Shown here: piece after piece, positions 25,584 through 34,091 of the stretch
Layout of the letters: every line of letters starts with the position of its first letter
Numbering within the stretch: the first letter of the stretch is position 1
Source of the DNA: Ancylobacter sp. IITR112
GTDB lineage: Bacteria > Pseudomonadota > Alphaproteobacteria > Rhizobiales > Xanthobacteraceae
Assembly (NCBI RefSeq): GCF_041415945.1
Contig: NZ_JBGCUS010000001.1
Location: forward strand, 3,596,001 to 3,660,000
Direction: 5' to 3'
DNA: 64,000 nt
The notes under the pieces: model-generated
Seen by the model: only the letters and a program-made list of their open reading frames with translations
Databases searched by the model: none
Told to the model about the DNA's origin: nothing
Program-made: the position numbers and the translations under genes

Positions 25584-26929
25584 GCAACCAGCTCCGCCAG
25601 CGCCTGCGGCGCGTAGCCGGCGGGAAGGGCGATGCGGCCGGACTCCGCCGCCACCCTCCAGGGGCGCCGGATTCCGCCCAGCGCCTCGGCCACCGCCAGC
25701 CCCGCCTGCAGGCCGTCCTCATGGAAGCCCGCACCGAAATAGGCGCCACAATACCACACGCCGCCCTCGCCCTGCAGCGACCAGAGCCGCCGCTGCGCCG
25801 CCATGGCGCCGCCATCGAACAGCGGGTGCTCATAGCTCGCGCGGTAGTGCACCGAGCCCGGCGCCGGCGGCTCCGTCGGGTTCAGGGTGACGAAGAGCGG
25901 GCGGTCGGCGGGCAGGTTCTGCAGGCAGTTCATCCAGTAAGTGACGCAGAGCTTAGGGTCGGCGCGGCGGTCGGCGAGGTAATTCCACGCCGCCCAGGCG
26001 GCGCGGCGGCGCGGCATCAGCCGGGCATCCTCATGCAGCACCGCCTCGTTGCGGCTGTAGCGGAAGGCGCCGAGCAGGTCGCGCTCGCGCGCGGTGGGGG
26101 CGTCCAGCAGCGCCAGCGCCTGGTCGGCATGGGTGGCGATGACGACATGGTCGAAGCGGCGCTCGCGGCCGGCGGCATCGGTGACGACCACCCCGCGCGC
26201 CTCCCGCCGCACCCCGCGCACGGCGCCCCCGCACACCACCTCGCCGGTGAAGTCCTCGCGCAGCCGGGCGACATAGCGCCGGCTGCCGCCGGTCACGGTG
26301 CGCCAGATCGGGCGGTCGGCAAGCTGCAGCAGGCCGTGATTCTCGCAGAAGCGCACAAAGGCCGCGACCGGGTAGCGCCCGACCTCGGCGGCGGGTGTCG
26401 ACCAGATCGCCGCCGCCATGGGGTAGAGATGATCGTCGCGGAACGCCGCGCCGTAGCGGTGCGCGTCGAGATAGGCGTCGAGGCTCTCATCGCCCAGGGT
26501 GGCGAGATCGCGCGGTGCGTTGCGGTAGAAGCGCAGCAGGTCGGCCAGCATGGAGAGGAAGCGCGGCGAGGCGATGTTGCGCGGCTGGGCGAACAGGCCG
26601 CGCAGATTGGCGCCGGAATATTCCAGCCGCCCGCCATCCAGCGACACCGCGAAGGACATGTCGGTCGCCTGCGTCGCCACGCCGAGATGGGCGAACAGTG
26701 CGGTGAGGTTGGGATAGGTTTTCTCGTTATAGACGATGAAGCCGGTATCGACCGGCACCCCCGCCGCCTCCACCGTGTTGGAATGGCCGCCGAGCCGGCC
26801 CTCGGTCTCGAACAGCGTGACCGCGTGCCGCTTGCCGAGCAGCCAGGCGGCGGAGAGGCCGGAAATGCCGGCGCCGACGACCGCGATGGACAGCGCCGAG
26901 CCGGGCACGAAGTCCTGACGAATGTTCAT
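25580..26929 (-). CDS. FAD-dependent oxidoreductase (amine-oxidase fold), lipid-modification operon
   Basis: 449 residues. The N-terminal dinucleotide fold is IAVVGAGISGLSAAWLLGKR with the acidic strand end FETEGRLGGHSNT; the flavin C-terminal part contains WYCGAYFGAGFHEDGLQAGL. The family co-occurs with DUF1365 and CFA synthases and probably acts on unsaturated or methylated acyl chains, for example by desaturation. It is the first gene after a candidate RpoE promoter at 26974-27003. Substrate is inferred from context only. Confidence 0.9.
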   Translation of the reverse strand: MNIRQDFVPGSALSIAVVGAGISGLSAAWLLGKRHAVTLFETEGRLGGHSNTVEAAGVPVDTGFIVYNEKTYPNLTALFAHLGVATQATDMSFAVSLDGGRLEYSGANLRGLFAQPRNIASPRFLSMLADLLRFYRNAPRDLATLGDESLDAYLDAHRYGAAFRDDHLYPMAAAIWSTPAAEVGRYPVAAFVRFCENHGLLQLADRPIWRTVTGGSRRYVARLREDFTGEVVCGGAVRGVRREARGVVVTDAAGRERRFDHVVIATHADQALALLDAPTARERDLLGAFRYSRNEAVLHEDARLMPRRRAAWAAWNYLADRRADPKLCVTYWMNCLQNLPADRPLFVTLNPTEPPAPGSVHYRASYEHPLFDGGAMAAQRRLWSLQGEGGVWYCGAYFGAGFHEDGLQAGLAVAEALGGIRRPWRVAAESGRIALPAGYAPQALAELVA

Positions 26930-26973
26930 GACGCGAAAACCTGGGGCTGTGGAGCGGCGGGCGAAGGTTGTCT

Positions 26974-27003
26974 AATGTACGCGAACGGCAGGGCGCCGGA
27001 TCA
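26974..27003 (-). promoter_or_regulatory. RpoE-type promoter for the lipid operon
   Basis: On the minus strand: TGATCC (27003-26998), 18 bases, then TACATT (26979-26974). In R. sphaeroides RpoE promoters have TGATCC as the -35 element, about 18 bases and a TAAGA-like -10. The -35 is exact. It would place the start site about 35-40 bases before the oxidoreductase ATG. Confidence 0.7.
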
Positions 27004-27016
27004 CTCGCGAGCGGAA

Positions 27017-27046
27017 TGATCCGGCAGCCGGGCCGTTGCGTAGAAG
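27017..27046 (+). promoter_or_regulatory. RpoE-type promoter for the sigma factor operon
   Basis: TGATCC (27017-27022), 18 bases, TAGAAG (27041-27046). It mirrors the minus-strand promoter, the two -35 boxes facing apart with 13 bases between them. It implies autoregulation of the sigma factor and a start site near 27052. Confidence 0.72.
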
Positions 27047-27135
27047 GGTGCATGAATGCCTCGCTCGACCCTGCCCGAACGACAGAGCCCGCCCCGGCCG
27101 CGCCACCCAGGCGGAGGCGGGAGGTGACGCGGCTG

Positions 27136-27699
27136 ATGAAAGATGACGGCGTCCCGGATGGCGACGAACTCGCGCGGCTGATCGTCAAGGTCGCCGGCGA
27201 GCGCGACCGCCAGGCCTATGCCCGCCTCTACAGTTATTTCGCGCCGCGGCTGAACGCCTTTCTGCGGCGCTCCGGCCTGCCGCCGAACACGGCGGAGGAG
27301 ATCGCCCAGGAGGTGATGCTCTCGGTCTGGCGTAAGGCGTCCTATTTCGACCCGGCCCGCGCCGGCGCCGCGACCTGGATTTTCACCATCGCCCGCAATC
27401 TGCGCATCGACCATCTGCGCCGGGTCCGCACCGCCGCGGCCGGCGAGGACGAGCCGGTCGAGGTGGAAACCGCCCCGTCGGGCGAGACCTTGCTGCTGAC
27501 GGCGGAGCGCGAGGCGCGCGTCCGCGAAGCGCTGAAAACGCTCTCCGACGAACAAGCCACCGTGCTGCGCCTCTCCTTCTTCAGTGAGAAGGCGCATTCT
27601 GAAATCGCCCGCGAGCTCGGCTTGCCATTGGGCACCGTCAAATCCCGCGTGCGCCTCGCCCTCGGCCGGCTGCGCGTTCTTCTGGAAGGCCACGCATGA
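27136..27699 (+). CDS. rpoE: ECF sigma factor, RpoE (ChrR-partnered)
   Basis: RNA polymerase sigma factor of the ECF11/RpoE group, 187 residues. I start it at the ATG at 27136, after GGAGGT, because the N-terminus then aligns with R. sphaeroides RpoE; an ATG at 27052 would lie on the predicted transcription start. Region 2 is YSYFAPRLNAFLRRSG through WIFTIARNLRIDHLRR; region 4 is LGLPLGTVKSRVRLALGRLR. The stop overlaps the chrR start. It should answer singlet oxygen and related stress and drive both divergent operons. Confidence 0.93.
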   Translation: MKDDGVPDGDELARLIVKVAGERDRQAYARLYSYFAPRLNAFLRRSGLPPNTAEEIAQEVMLSVWRKASYFDPARAGAATWIFTIARNLRIDHLRRVRTAAAGEDEPVEVETAPSGETLLLTAEREARVREALKTLSDEQATVLRLSFFSEKAHSEIARELGLPLGTVKSRVRLALGRLRVLLEGHA

Positions 27700-28379
27700 C
27701 GATCCGCCACCACGCAACCGACGAAACGCTGCTGCGCTATGCCGCCGGCCAGCTACCCGCCGGACCCGCGCGGGTGCTCGCGGTCCATCTCGCCACCTGC
27801 CCGTGCTGCCGGTCGCGCCTCGCCGCGTTCGAGGCGGTGGGTGGCGCGCTGCTGGAGGCAATGCCGCCGGCGCCGATGGCGCCCGACGCCTTCGCCGCCG
27901 CGCTGCGCGCGATCGACCTTGAGGACAGGGCGCCGGACGCGCTTGCCGGGCCCGTTCATGCCGAGGCGACGATGACGGCGCGCAAGCCGGCGACGCTGCC
28001 GGGCGGCATTCCACTGCCGGCGCCGTTGCAGGACTGCGAGATCGGCCCCTGGCGCTGGATCGGCCTCGGCGTGCGCGCCAGCACGGTGCGGCTGCCGGAA
28101 GACCCGCAGGCGCGGCTGACGCTGCTGCGCGTCGGGCCGGGCCGCAAGCTGCCTGAGCACGGCCATGTCGGCACCGAGTTCACCCAGGTGATTTCCGGCT
28201 CCTTCTCCGACGGGTTCGGCCGCTACGGGCCGGGCGATCTCAGCGAGATGGACCAGGACATCGAGCACCAGCCGATCGTCGATCCCCAAGGCGAGTGCAT
28301 CTGCCTGGCCGCGCTGGAAGGCAGCATGCGGCTGAACGGCTTTTTCGGCCGGCTGGTCCAGCCCTTTGTCCGGCTCTAG
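27696..28379 (+). CDS. chrR: Anti-sigma factor ChrR
   Basis: Zinc-binding anti-sigma factor that holds RpoE inactive and releases it on singlet-oxygen stress. 227 residues. The zinc ligands of the N-terminal domain match ChrR exactly: His6, His31, Cys35 and Cys38 (HLATCPCC). The C-terminal cupin domain has LPEHGHVGTEFTQVISG with His, His and Glu ligands, and a later His in IEHQP. Translational overlap with rpoE keeps their ratio fixed. Confidence 0.95.
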   Translation: MTIRHHATDETLLRYAAGQLPAGPARVLAVHLATCPCCRSRLAAFEAVGGALLEAMPPAPMAPDAFAAALRAIDLEDRAPDALAGPVHAEATMTARKPATLPGGIPLPAPLQDCEIGPWRWIGLGVRASTVRLPEDPQARLTLLRVGPGRKLPEHGHVGTEFTQVISGSFSDGFGRYGPGDLSEMDQDIEHQPIVDPQGECICLAALEGSMRLNGFFGRLVQPFVRL

Positions 28380-28382
28380 CGG

Positions 28383-29264
28383 ATGCGCGCGGCGCTGGTC
28401 ATCTCCCTCGTCCTGCTGATGACCCTTGCCGCCCGCGCCGCCGAGGGTCCGGTCGCTGTGCTGAATGCGCTCTCCCGCCTGGAGCCGGCGCGGGTCGACA
28501 CCGGCCTCGCCTATGCCGAGGGGGCGCGCCACCGGCTCGATGTCTACCGCCCCGCCTCCGGCAACGGCACCGATCTGCCGGTCGTTGTGTTCTTCTATGG
28601 CGGGAGCTGGGATTCCGGCGAGCGGGCCATGTACCGCTTCGTCGGCGCCGCGCTGGCGAGCCGCGGCATGGTCGTGATCATTCCCGATTATCGGGTCTAC
28701 CCGCAGGTGCGCTTTCCCACCTTTGTCGAGGATGGCGCGCGGGCCGTGCGCTGGGCAAAAACCCATGCCGCGCGCTATGGCGGCGACCCAGACCGGCTCA
28801 TCCTCATGGGCCACTCCGCCGGGGCGCAGATCGCCGCGCTGCTGAGCCTCGACCCGAAATGGCTCGGCGCGGTCGGGCTCGACCCGCAGCGCGACGTGGC
28901 CGGGCTGGTCGGGCTGGCCGGACCCTATGATTTCCTTCCCCTGCGCAGCGCGCGGCTGAAGGCGATCTTCGGCCCGAAGGCGGAGCGCTGGCGCAGCCAG
29001 CCGATCCATTTCGCCACCCGCGCCGCCCCGCCGGCCTTTCTGGCCGCCGGGGAGCGCGACACCACGGTCGACCCCGGCAACAGCACCCGCCTCGCCGAGC
29101 GCATCCGCGCCAAGGGCGGCGAGGCAGATGTCAGACTCTACAAAGGCGTCGATCACCGGCTGATCATCGGCGCGTTCTCGCCGCCGCTGCGCCTGCTGGC
29201 CCCGGCGCTGAACGATGTGACCGACTTCGTCGCGGCGGTGCCGGCGCGCGGAGGCGCCCGATGA
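28383..29264 (+). CDS. Secreted alpha/beta-hydrolase (esterase/lipase, HSL-like)
   Basis: 293 residues with signal peptide MRAALVISLVLLMTLAARAAE. The oxyanion motif is FYGGSW, the nucleophile elbow GHSAGAQ, the acid probably Asp in RDTTVDPGN and the base His in VDHRLI. It starts three bases after the chrR stop and its stop overlaps the DUF1295 gene, so it belongs to the RpoE operon. It may hydrolyse damaged lipids, which is inference. Confidence 0.88.
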   Translation: MRAALVISLVLLMTLAARAAEGPVAVLNALSRLEPARVDTGLAYAEGARHRLDVYRPASGNGTDLPVVVFFYGGSWDSGERAMYRFVGAALASRGMVVIIPDYRVYPQVRFPTFVEDGARAVRWAKTHAARYGGDPDRLILMGHSAGAQIAALLSLDPKWLGAVGLDPQRDVAGLVGLAGPYDFLPLRSARLKAIFGPKAERWRSQPIHFATRAAPPAFLAAGERDTTVDPGNSTRLAERIRAKGGEADVRLYKGVDHRLIIGAFSPPLRLLAPALNDVTDFVAAVPARGGAR

Positions 29265-30058
29265 CGCTGATCCTCTCGCTCGCCGCGATCGCGCTTTTCC
29301 TCAGCCTCGCCATGGCGGGAGCGTGGTGGGCGGCCGAGCGCAGCGGCAATCATGGCTGGGTGGACACGATCTGGTCCTATGCCACCGGCCTTGCCGGCGT
29401 CGCCGCCGCCCTGCTGCCGCTGGGCGCCACGCCCTGGGCGCCGCGCCAGCTTCTGGTGGCGGCGCTGGTGGGGCTGTGGTCGGCGCGTCTCGGCACCCAT
29501 ATCCTCAACCGGACGCGGCGCGGCCATGACGACCCGCGCTATGCCGATCTGCGCCGGCAATGGGGCGAGGCCGCCGCGCAGCGCCTGTTCCTGTTCCTGC
29601 AGGTACAGGCGCTGGCGGGGTTCGTGCTCGCCGTGGCGGTGGCGGCGGCGGCGCATAACCCGCTGCCCTTCTGGCGGCCGGGAGACGTGCTGGGCGTCGC
29701 GCTGTTTCTCGGCGCCGTGACCGGCGCGGCCGTCGCCGACCGCCAGCTTGCGCAATTCCGCGCCGATCCCGGCAATCGCGGGCGCGTGTGCGATGTCGGG
29801 TTGTGGGGGCTCACGCGCCACCCGAACTATTTCTTCGAGTGGCTGGGCTGGACCGCCTACCCCGCCATCGCCCTCGCGCTCACCTATCTCCCCGGCCTCG
29901 TGGCGCTGCTGGCGCCGGCGCTGATGTATGTGCTGCTGGTCCATGCCTCCGGCATTCCGCCGACGGAAGCGCATATGCTGCGCTCGCGCGGCGAGGCATT
30001 CCGCGCCTATCAGCGCCGCGTCAACGCCTTCTGGCCGCGATGGCGGCTCACTCGGTGA
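29261..30058 (+). CDS. DUF1295 membrane protein (steroid-reductase/ICMT-like)
   Basis: 265 residues with about seven helices. The C-terminal LWGLTRHPNYFFEWLGW is the NADPH/SAM-type motif shared with steroid 5-alpha-reductases and isoprenylcysteine methyltransferases. It starts inside the hydrolase stop. DUF1295 genes recur in RpoE/ChrR regulons. It probably reduces or methylates a lipid. Its 3' end overlaps that of the convergent DUF2177 gene by 11 bases. Confidence 0.9.
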   Translation: MTLILSLAAIALFLSLAMAGAWWAAERSGNHGWVDTIWSYATGLAGVAAALLPLGATPWAPRQLLVAALVGLWSARLGTHILNRTRRGHDDPRYADLRRQWGEAAAQRLFLFLQVQALAGFVLAVAVAAAAHNPLPFWRPGDVLGVALFLGAVTGAAVADRQLAQFRADPGNRGRVCDVGLWGLTRHPNYFFEWLGWTAYPAIALALTYLPGLVALLAPALMYVLLVHASGIPPTEAHMLRSRGEAFRAYQRRVNAFWPRWRLTR

Positions 30059-30449
30059 TGGCGCGAGTGATCAGCATGCCGGCCGTGGTCGCCACGGCGG
30101 TGAGGAAGGTGCCCCAGGCAAGGTCGATCGCCGTCATCGCCGCCGGCCAGTTGCGCAGCGTGGCGTGGTTGGTGAGATCATAGGTGCCATAGGCCAGCAA
30201 GCCGAGAAAGGCGCCGAGGGCGAGCGCCGTGGTCCAGCGGCCCGAAGCCAGCGCCGGCTGCACGGCGAAGACGACCACGCCGGCGACATAGAGCAGATAG
30301 AACAGCGCCGCCGGAGGCCAGTTCGGCTGCTCGGCCATGAGATCGCCGATCAGCGGGCGATAGACGCGGCTCGCCATGAAGCCGAGCCAGAGCGCGTCGA
30401 GGGCGAGGAAGACAAGCCCGGTCGAGACATAAGCAACGAAGAACTGCAT
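30048..30449 (-). CDS. DUF2177 family membrane protein
   Basis: 133 residues with four helices. MQFFVAYVSTGLVFLALDALWLG, then LAYGTYDLTNHATLRNWP, a conserved block of DUF2177. The ATG at 30449 has GGAG 13 bases upstream. DUF2177 often travels with rpoE/chrR lipid operons, though here it faces the operon and converges on DUF1295. Function unknown. Confidence 0.87.
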   Translation of the reverse strand: MQFFVAYVSTGLVFLALDALWLGFMASRVYRPLIGDLMAEQPNWPPAALFYLLYVAGVVVFAVQPALASGRWTTALALGAFLGLLAYGTYDLTNHATLRNWPAAMTAIDLAWGTFLTAVATTAGMLITRAITE

Positions 30450-30619
30450 GGGCGCGCGCTCCGGGAGCGAGAAGGGTGTGCCAGCGGGTACGGCGCGCCG
30501 CGCCGCGCGGATCAGTTCCCCACTGCAGCCGCAAAAAGCCGCCGCAAGGCCCGGGAACGAAGCGTCACAGCCGCCGTTGTCGGCGCGAGGCTTGGGGACA
30601 TCACGCGACGGAGACCGAA

Positions 30620-31117
30620 ATGGCCGAGAAGAACCTCGAAACCCTGTTTCACGAGACCCTGAAGGACATCTACTACGCCGAGCGCAAGATCCTGAAGGCG
30701 CTGCCGAAAATGGCACGCGGCGCGCAGTCGCCGGAACTCAAGGCGGCGTTCGAGAAGCACCGCGACGAGACCGAGGGTCAGATCGAGCGCCTGCAGCAGG
30801 TGTTCGAGCTGATCGGCAAGCGCCCGCAGGGCAAGACCTGCGCCGCCATCGAAGGCATCCTTGAGGAAGGCGAGGAGATCCTCGACGAATTCAAGGGCCA
30901 GCCCGCGCTCGACGCCGGCCTCGCCGCCGCCGCCCAGGCGGTGGAGCATTACGAGATCTCCCGCTACGGCACGCTGAAGCGCTGGGCGCAGGTGCTCGGC
31001 ATGAAGGACGCGGTGACGCTGCTCGACGCCACGCTGAAGGAAGAGTCGATGACCGACGACGCCCTCACCAAGCTCGCCGACAAGGTGGCGAACGCCAAGG
31101 CGCTGAAGGCCGCGTGA
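30620..31117 (+). CDS. DUF892 ferritin-like protein (YciE/YciF family)
   Basis: 165 residues, helical. LETLFHETLKDIYYAERKILKALPKMA opens the ferritin-like four-helix bundle. Metal ligands are probably the Glu/His residues of YYAERKIL, KHRDETEGQIERL and AAQAVEHYEISRYG. GGAG precedes the ATG at 30620. The family is stress-induced. It lies just after the RpoE region but has its own start region, so co-regulation is unproven. Confidence 0.92.
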   Translation: MAEKNLETLFHETLKDIYYAERKILKALPKMARGAQSPELKAAFEKHRDETEGQIERLQQVFELIGKRPQGKTCAAIEGILEEGEEILDEFKGQPALDAGLAAAAQAVEHYEISRYGTLKRWAQVLGMKDAVTLLDATLKEESMTDDALTKLADKVANAKALKAA

Positions 31118-31244
31118 CGCCGGCGCGAGGCGCCGGCCCAACCGGCGCCTCGCGGCCGCGCGGTCGGCAGACGTCGCGCGAGATGATTTGCCGGCAAATC
31201 GCGTGCCGTCCACGCCCAGACCGCCGAAACAGAGAGGAGACATC

Positions 31245-31400
31245 ATGTCCCAGCGAACCGCGCTGCGTCTGGCCCTCGCCCTCATCGCGGCCATCGCCGT
31301 GATCTGGCTCATCAGCTCGTTCTTCGTGCTGGAAGACGAAAACCCACGCAGCAGCCTGGGCTCGCCCCTCCCCGCCCTCACGCAGACGGTCCCGGCCTGA
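31245..31400 (+). CDS. Small single-pass membrane protein, unknown
   Basis: 51 residues. Residues 5-27 form one hydrophobic helix, followed by a short acidic, Pro/Ser-rich tail (VLEDENPRSSLGSP). A strong GAGGAG ribosome site five bases upstream of the ATG supports it as real. Nothing else identifies it. Confidence 0.65.
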   Translation: MSQRTALRLALALIAAIAVIWLISSFFVLEDENPRSSLGSPLPALTQTVPA

Positions 31401-31565
31401 CCGGCGATCGCGCGGGGAACGGAACGCATCGCCGGCTCGCCGGTTAACCCGGCGCACGTGCCGCCTTGCCGGCGCGGCTCCGTCGCGATGAGCGACGGCT
31501 CCGGTCGGTCTCGCCGTCCTGGGTCGGGCGCCACGCACCCATCCCCCGGACCGAAAGGCTGGCCG

Positions 31566-33902
31566 ATGCGCGCCTCCGCTCCCGCCCTTGTCACTGCTGT
31601 CCTGCTCGGGCTGATCGGCCTGTTTCTCGCCGCGGGCGGGGTGTGGCTGATCACGCTCGGCGGCAGCCCGTTCTATGCGGTGCTCGGGATCGGCCTCGTT
31701 ATCTGCGCGGTGCTGGCCGGGCGCCGACACGCTGGCGCGCGTCTGCTCTATGCGGTGCTTCTCGCCGCAACGCTCGGCTGGGCGGTGTGGGAAGTGGGGC
31801 TCGACTGGTGGCCGCTGGCGGCGCGCGGCGGGCTGATCGTGCTGCTCGGCCTGTGGCTGCTGACCCCCTGGGCGGTCGGGCGACGCGGCTGGAATGCCGG
31901 CCGTGTGCTGCTGGCTCTTGTGTTGGTCGGCTGCATCGGCGTCGCCGGCGCCGCGCTGCTGCGCGATCCGCATCGGATCGACGGCCGGCTGCAGGCGCAG
32001 ACAGGGGGCGCCACGGCTCCCGATGGCGCCGTGCCCGATGGGGAATGGCACCATTACGGGCGCACGCTTGCCGGGCAGCGCTACACGCCGCTGGCGCAGG
32101 TGACGCCAGAGAATGTCGCCCAGCTCGAAGTGGCCTGGACCTACCGGACCGGCGATGTGCGCGGGCCCGAGGATGTGAACGAGACCACCTATCAGGTGAC
32201 GCCGCTGAAGGTCGGCGATCTCGTCTATCTCTGCACCCCGCATCACATCGCCATCGCGCTTGATGCCGAGACTGGCGAGGAACGTTGGCGCTTCGATGCC
32301 GATGAGGGGCTCGACCCGCAACGCCAGCACCAGACCTGCCGCGGCCTTTCCTATTACCGCGATCCCGCCGTCATCGAGGCCGATCTCGCGGCCGCGCCGG
32401 CCTGCACCGCCCGCGTCTACCTTCCGACCTCCGACGCCCGGCTGATCGCGCTCGACGCGCGGACCGGCGCGACCTGCCCCGGCTTCGGCGAGAACGGCAC
32501 GGTGAATCTCTGGGCCAACATGCCCAACCAGAAGAGCGGCTTCTACTATTCCACCTCGCCGCCGACCGTGGTGAATGACCGCGTCATCATCGGCGGCTCG
32601 GTCAACGACAATTACGCCGTGGAATCGCCCTCCGGCGTGATCCGCGCCTATGACGCGGTGACGGGCGCGCTGCTCTGGGCCTGGGATTCCGGCAATCCCG
32701 ACCGCACCACCCCGCTCGGACCGGACGAGACCTATACGGCGAACTCGCCCAATAGCTGGAGCGTGTTCAGCGCCGACCCTGTTCTCGGCCTGGTCTATAT
32801 CCCGCTCGGCAATGCGACTCCGGACCAGCTCGGCGCGCATCGCAGCCCGGCGGTGGAGCGCTTCTCCTCGTCGGTCGTGGCGCTCGACATTGCCAGCGGC
32901 GCGGTGCGCTGGGTGTTCCAGACCGTGCATCATGACCTCTGGGACATGGATGTGCCGGCGCAGCCGGTGCTGATCGACCTCGACACGGACCAGGGCACCA
33001 CGCCCGCGCTGGTGCAGGCGACCAAGCAGGGCGATGTCTATGTGCTCGACCGGCGCAGCGGCCAGCCGATCCTGCCCGTGCGCGAGGTGCCCGCCCCGGG
33101 TGGGGCCATTGAAGGGGAGTGGACCGCGCCGACCCAGCCCGTCTCCGCGCTCAGCTTCGCGCCGGAACCGCTGCGCGAGACGGATATGTGGGGCGCGAGC
33201 CTGCTCGACCAGCTCGCCTGCCGCATCCATTTCCGTCAGTTGCGCTATGAAGGCCGCTACACCCCGCCGACGCTGCAGGGCACGCTGGTCTATCCCGGCA
33301 ATTTCGGCACTTTCAACTGGGGCTCGGTGGCGGTCGATCCGGTACGGCAGGTGATGTTCGCCATGCCGACCTATCTCGCCTTCACCTCGCAGCTCGTGCC
33401 TTCCTCCGAGATTTCCGCCACCGAACAGGTGAATGCCGGCGAGGCGGGGCTGAACGTCAATGCCGGCGGCGATTACGGCGTGCGGATGGGACCGTTCGTC
33501 TCGCCGCTCGGCCTGCCCTGCCAGGCGCCGCCCTGGGGCTATGTCGCCGGGGTCGATCTGAGGACGGGCGAAAAAGCATGGATGCACAAGAACGGAACGG
33601 TGCGCGATGCTGCAGCCGTGCCGCTGCCGCCGATCCCGATGGGTGTGCCCGGCATTGGCGGCCCGCTGCTCACCGCCTCGGGCGTCGCCTTCCTCGCCGC
33701 CACCATCGACGACTATCTCCGCGCCTATGATGTCGCCACCGGCGCCCAGCTCTGGCAGCAGCGCCTGCCGGCCGGCGGACAGGCGACACCGATGAGCTAT
33801 GAGTCGGGCGGGCGGCAATATATCGTGCAGGTCGCCGGCGGGCATGGCTCCATCGGCACCAAGGCCGGCGACTACGTGATCGCCTACCGGCTTCCGCGCT
33901 AA
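31566..33902 (+). CDS. gcd: Membrane-bound PQQ-dependent glucose dehydrogenase
   Basis: Oxidises glucose (or a related polyol) in the periplasm and passes electrons to ubiquinone, 778 residues. The N-terminus has five helices (about 1-125). The eight-bladed PQQ propeller opens WHHYGRTLAGQRYTPLAQVT; TCRGLSYYRDP, HHDLWDMDVPAQPVLID and KQGDVYVLDRRSG are typical. The ATG at 31566 lies after GAAAGG. No pqq synthesis genes are in the window. The quinate/shikimate members have a similar plan; the length and N-terminus favour glucose. Confidence 0.92.
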   Translation: MRASAPALVTAVLLGLIGLFLAAGGVWLITLGGSPFYAVLGIGLVICAVLAGRRHAGARLLYAVLLAATLGWAVWEVGLDWWPLAARGGLIVLLGLWLLTPWAVGRRGWNAGRVLLALVLVGCIGVAGAALLRDPHRIDGRLQAQTGGATAPDGAVPDGEWHHYGRTLAGQRYTPLAQVTPENVAQLEVAWTYRTGDVRGPEDVNETTYQVTPLKVGDLVYLCTPHHIAIALDAETGEERWRFDADEGLDPQRQHQTCRGLSYYRDPAVIEADLAAAPACTARVYLPTSDARLIALDARTGATCPGFGENGTVNLWANMPNQKSGFYYSTSPPTVVNDRVIIGGSVNDNYAVESPSGVIRAYDAVTGALLWAWDSGNPDRTTPLGPDETYTANSPNSWSVFSADPVLGLVYIPLGNATPDQLGAHRSPAVERFSSSVVALDIASGAVRWVFQTVHHDLWDMDVPAQPVLIDLDTDQGTTPALVQATKQGDVYVLDRRSGQPILPVREVPAPGGAIEGEWTAPTQPVSALSFAPEPLRETDMWGASLLDQLACRIHFRQLRYEGRYTPPTLQGTLVYPGNFGTFNWGSVAVDPVRQVMFAMPTYLAFTSQLVPSSEISATEQVNAGEAGLNVNAGGDYGVRMGPFVSPLGLPCQAPPWGYVAGVDLRTGEKAWMHKNGTVRDAAAVPLPPIPMGVPGIGGPLLTASGVAFLAATIDDYLRAYDVATGAQLWQQRLPAGGQATPMSYESGGRQYIVQVAGGHGSIGTKAGDYVIAYRLPR

Positions 33903-33962
33903 AGCAGTTCCGCCGGGACCATCCGCCCGCAACGGCGGCCGGTTCCTGAAGCGAGGCCTATC

Positions 33963-33995
33963 GTTCGTGCGAAGCGGAAACCGCTTCGCACGAAC
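33963..33995. repeat. Perfect 15-bp inverted repeat after gcd
   Basis: GTTCGTGCGAAGCGG, AAA, and the exact complement. It lies 60 bases after the gcd stop. A second inverted repeat, GATCAGG at 34017-34023 and CCTGATC at 34033-34039, follows. The pair looks like a dispersed intergenic element and may also end gcd transcription; there is a short CTTTTC between them. Confidence 0.6.
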
Positions 33996-34091
33996 ATGCG
34001 CGGAAGACTTTTCGCCGATCAGGTTGATTTAGCCTGATCGGATCAAGCGCCAGGCTGGCGCGCGGAGCGGCCATCCACGGGGAGGGGCGGC

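Noticed and set aside
31065..33932. A minus-strand open frame of about 955 codons opposite gcd
   Set aside because: Antisense to a full PQQ dehydrogenase with good motifs.
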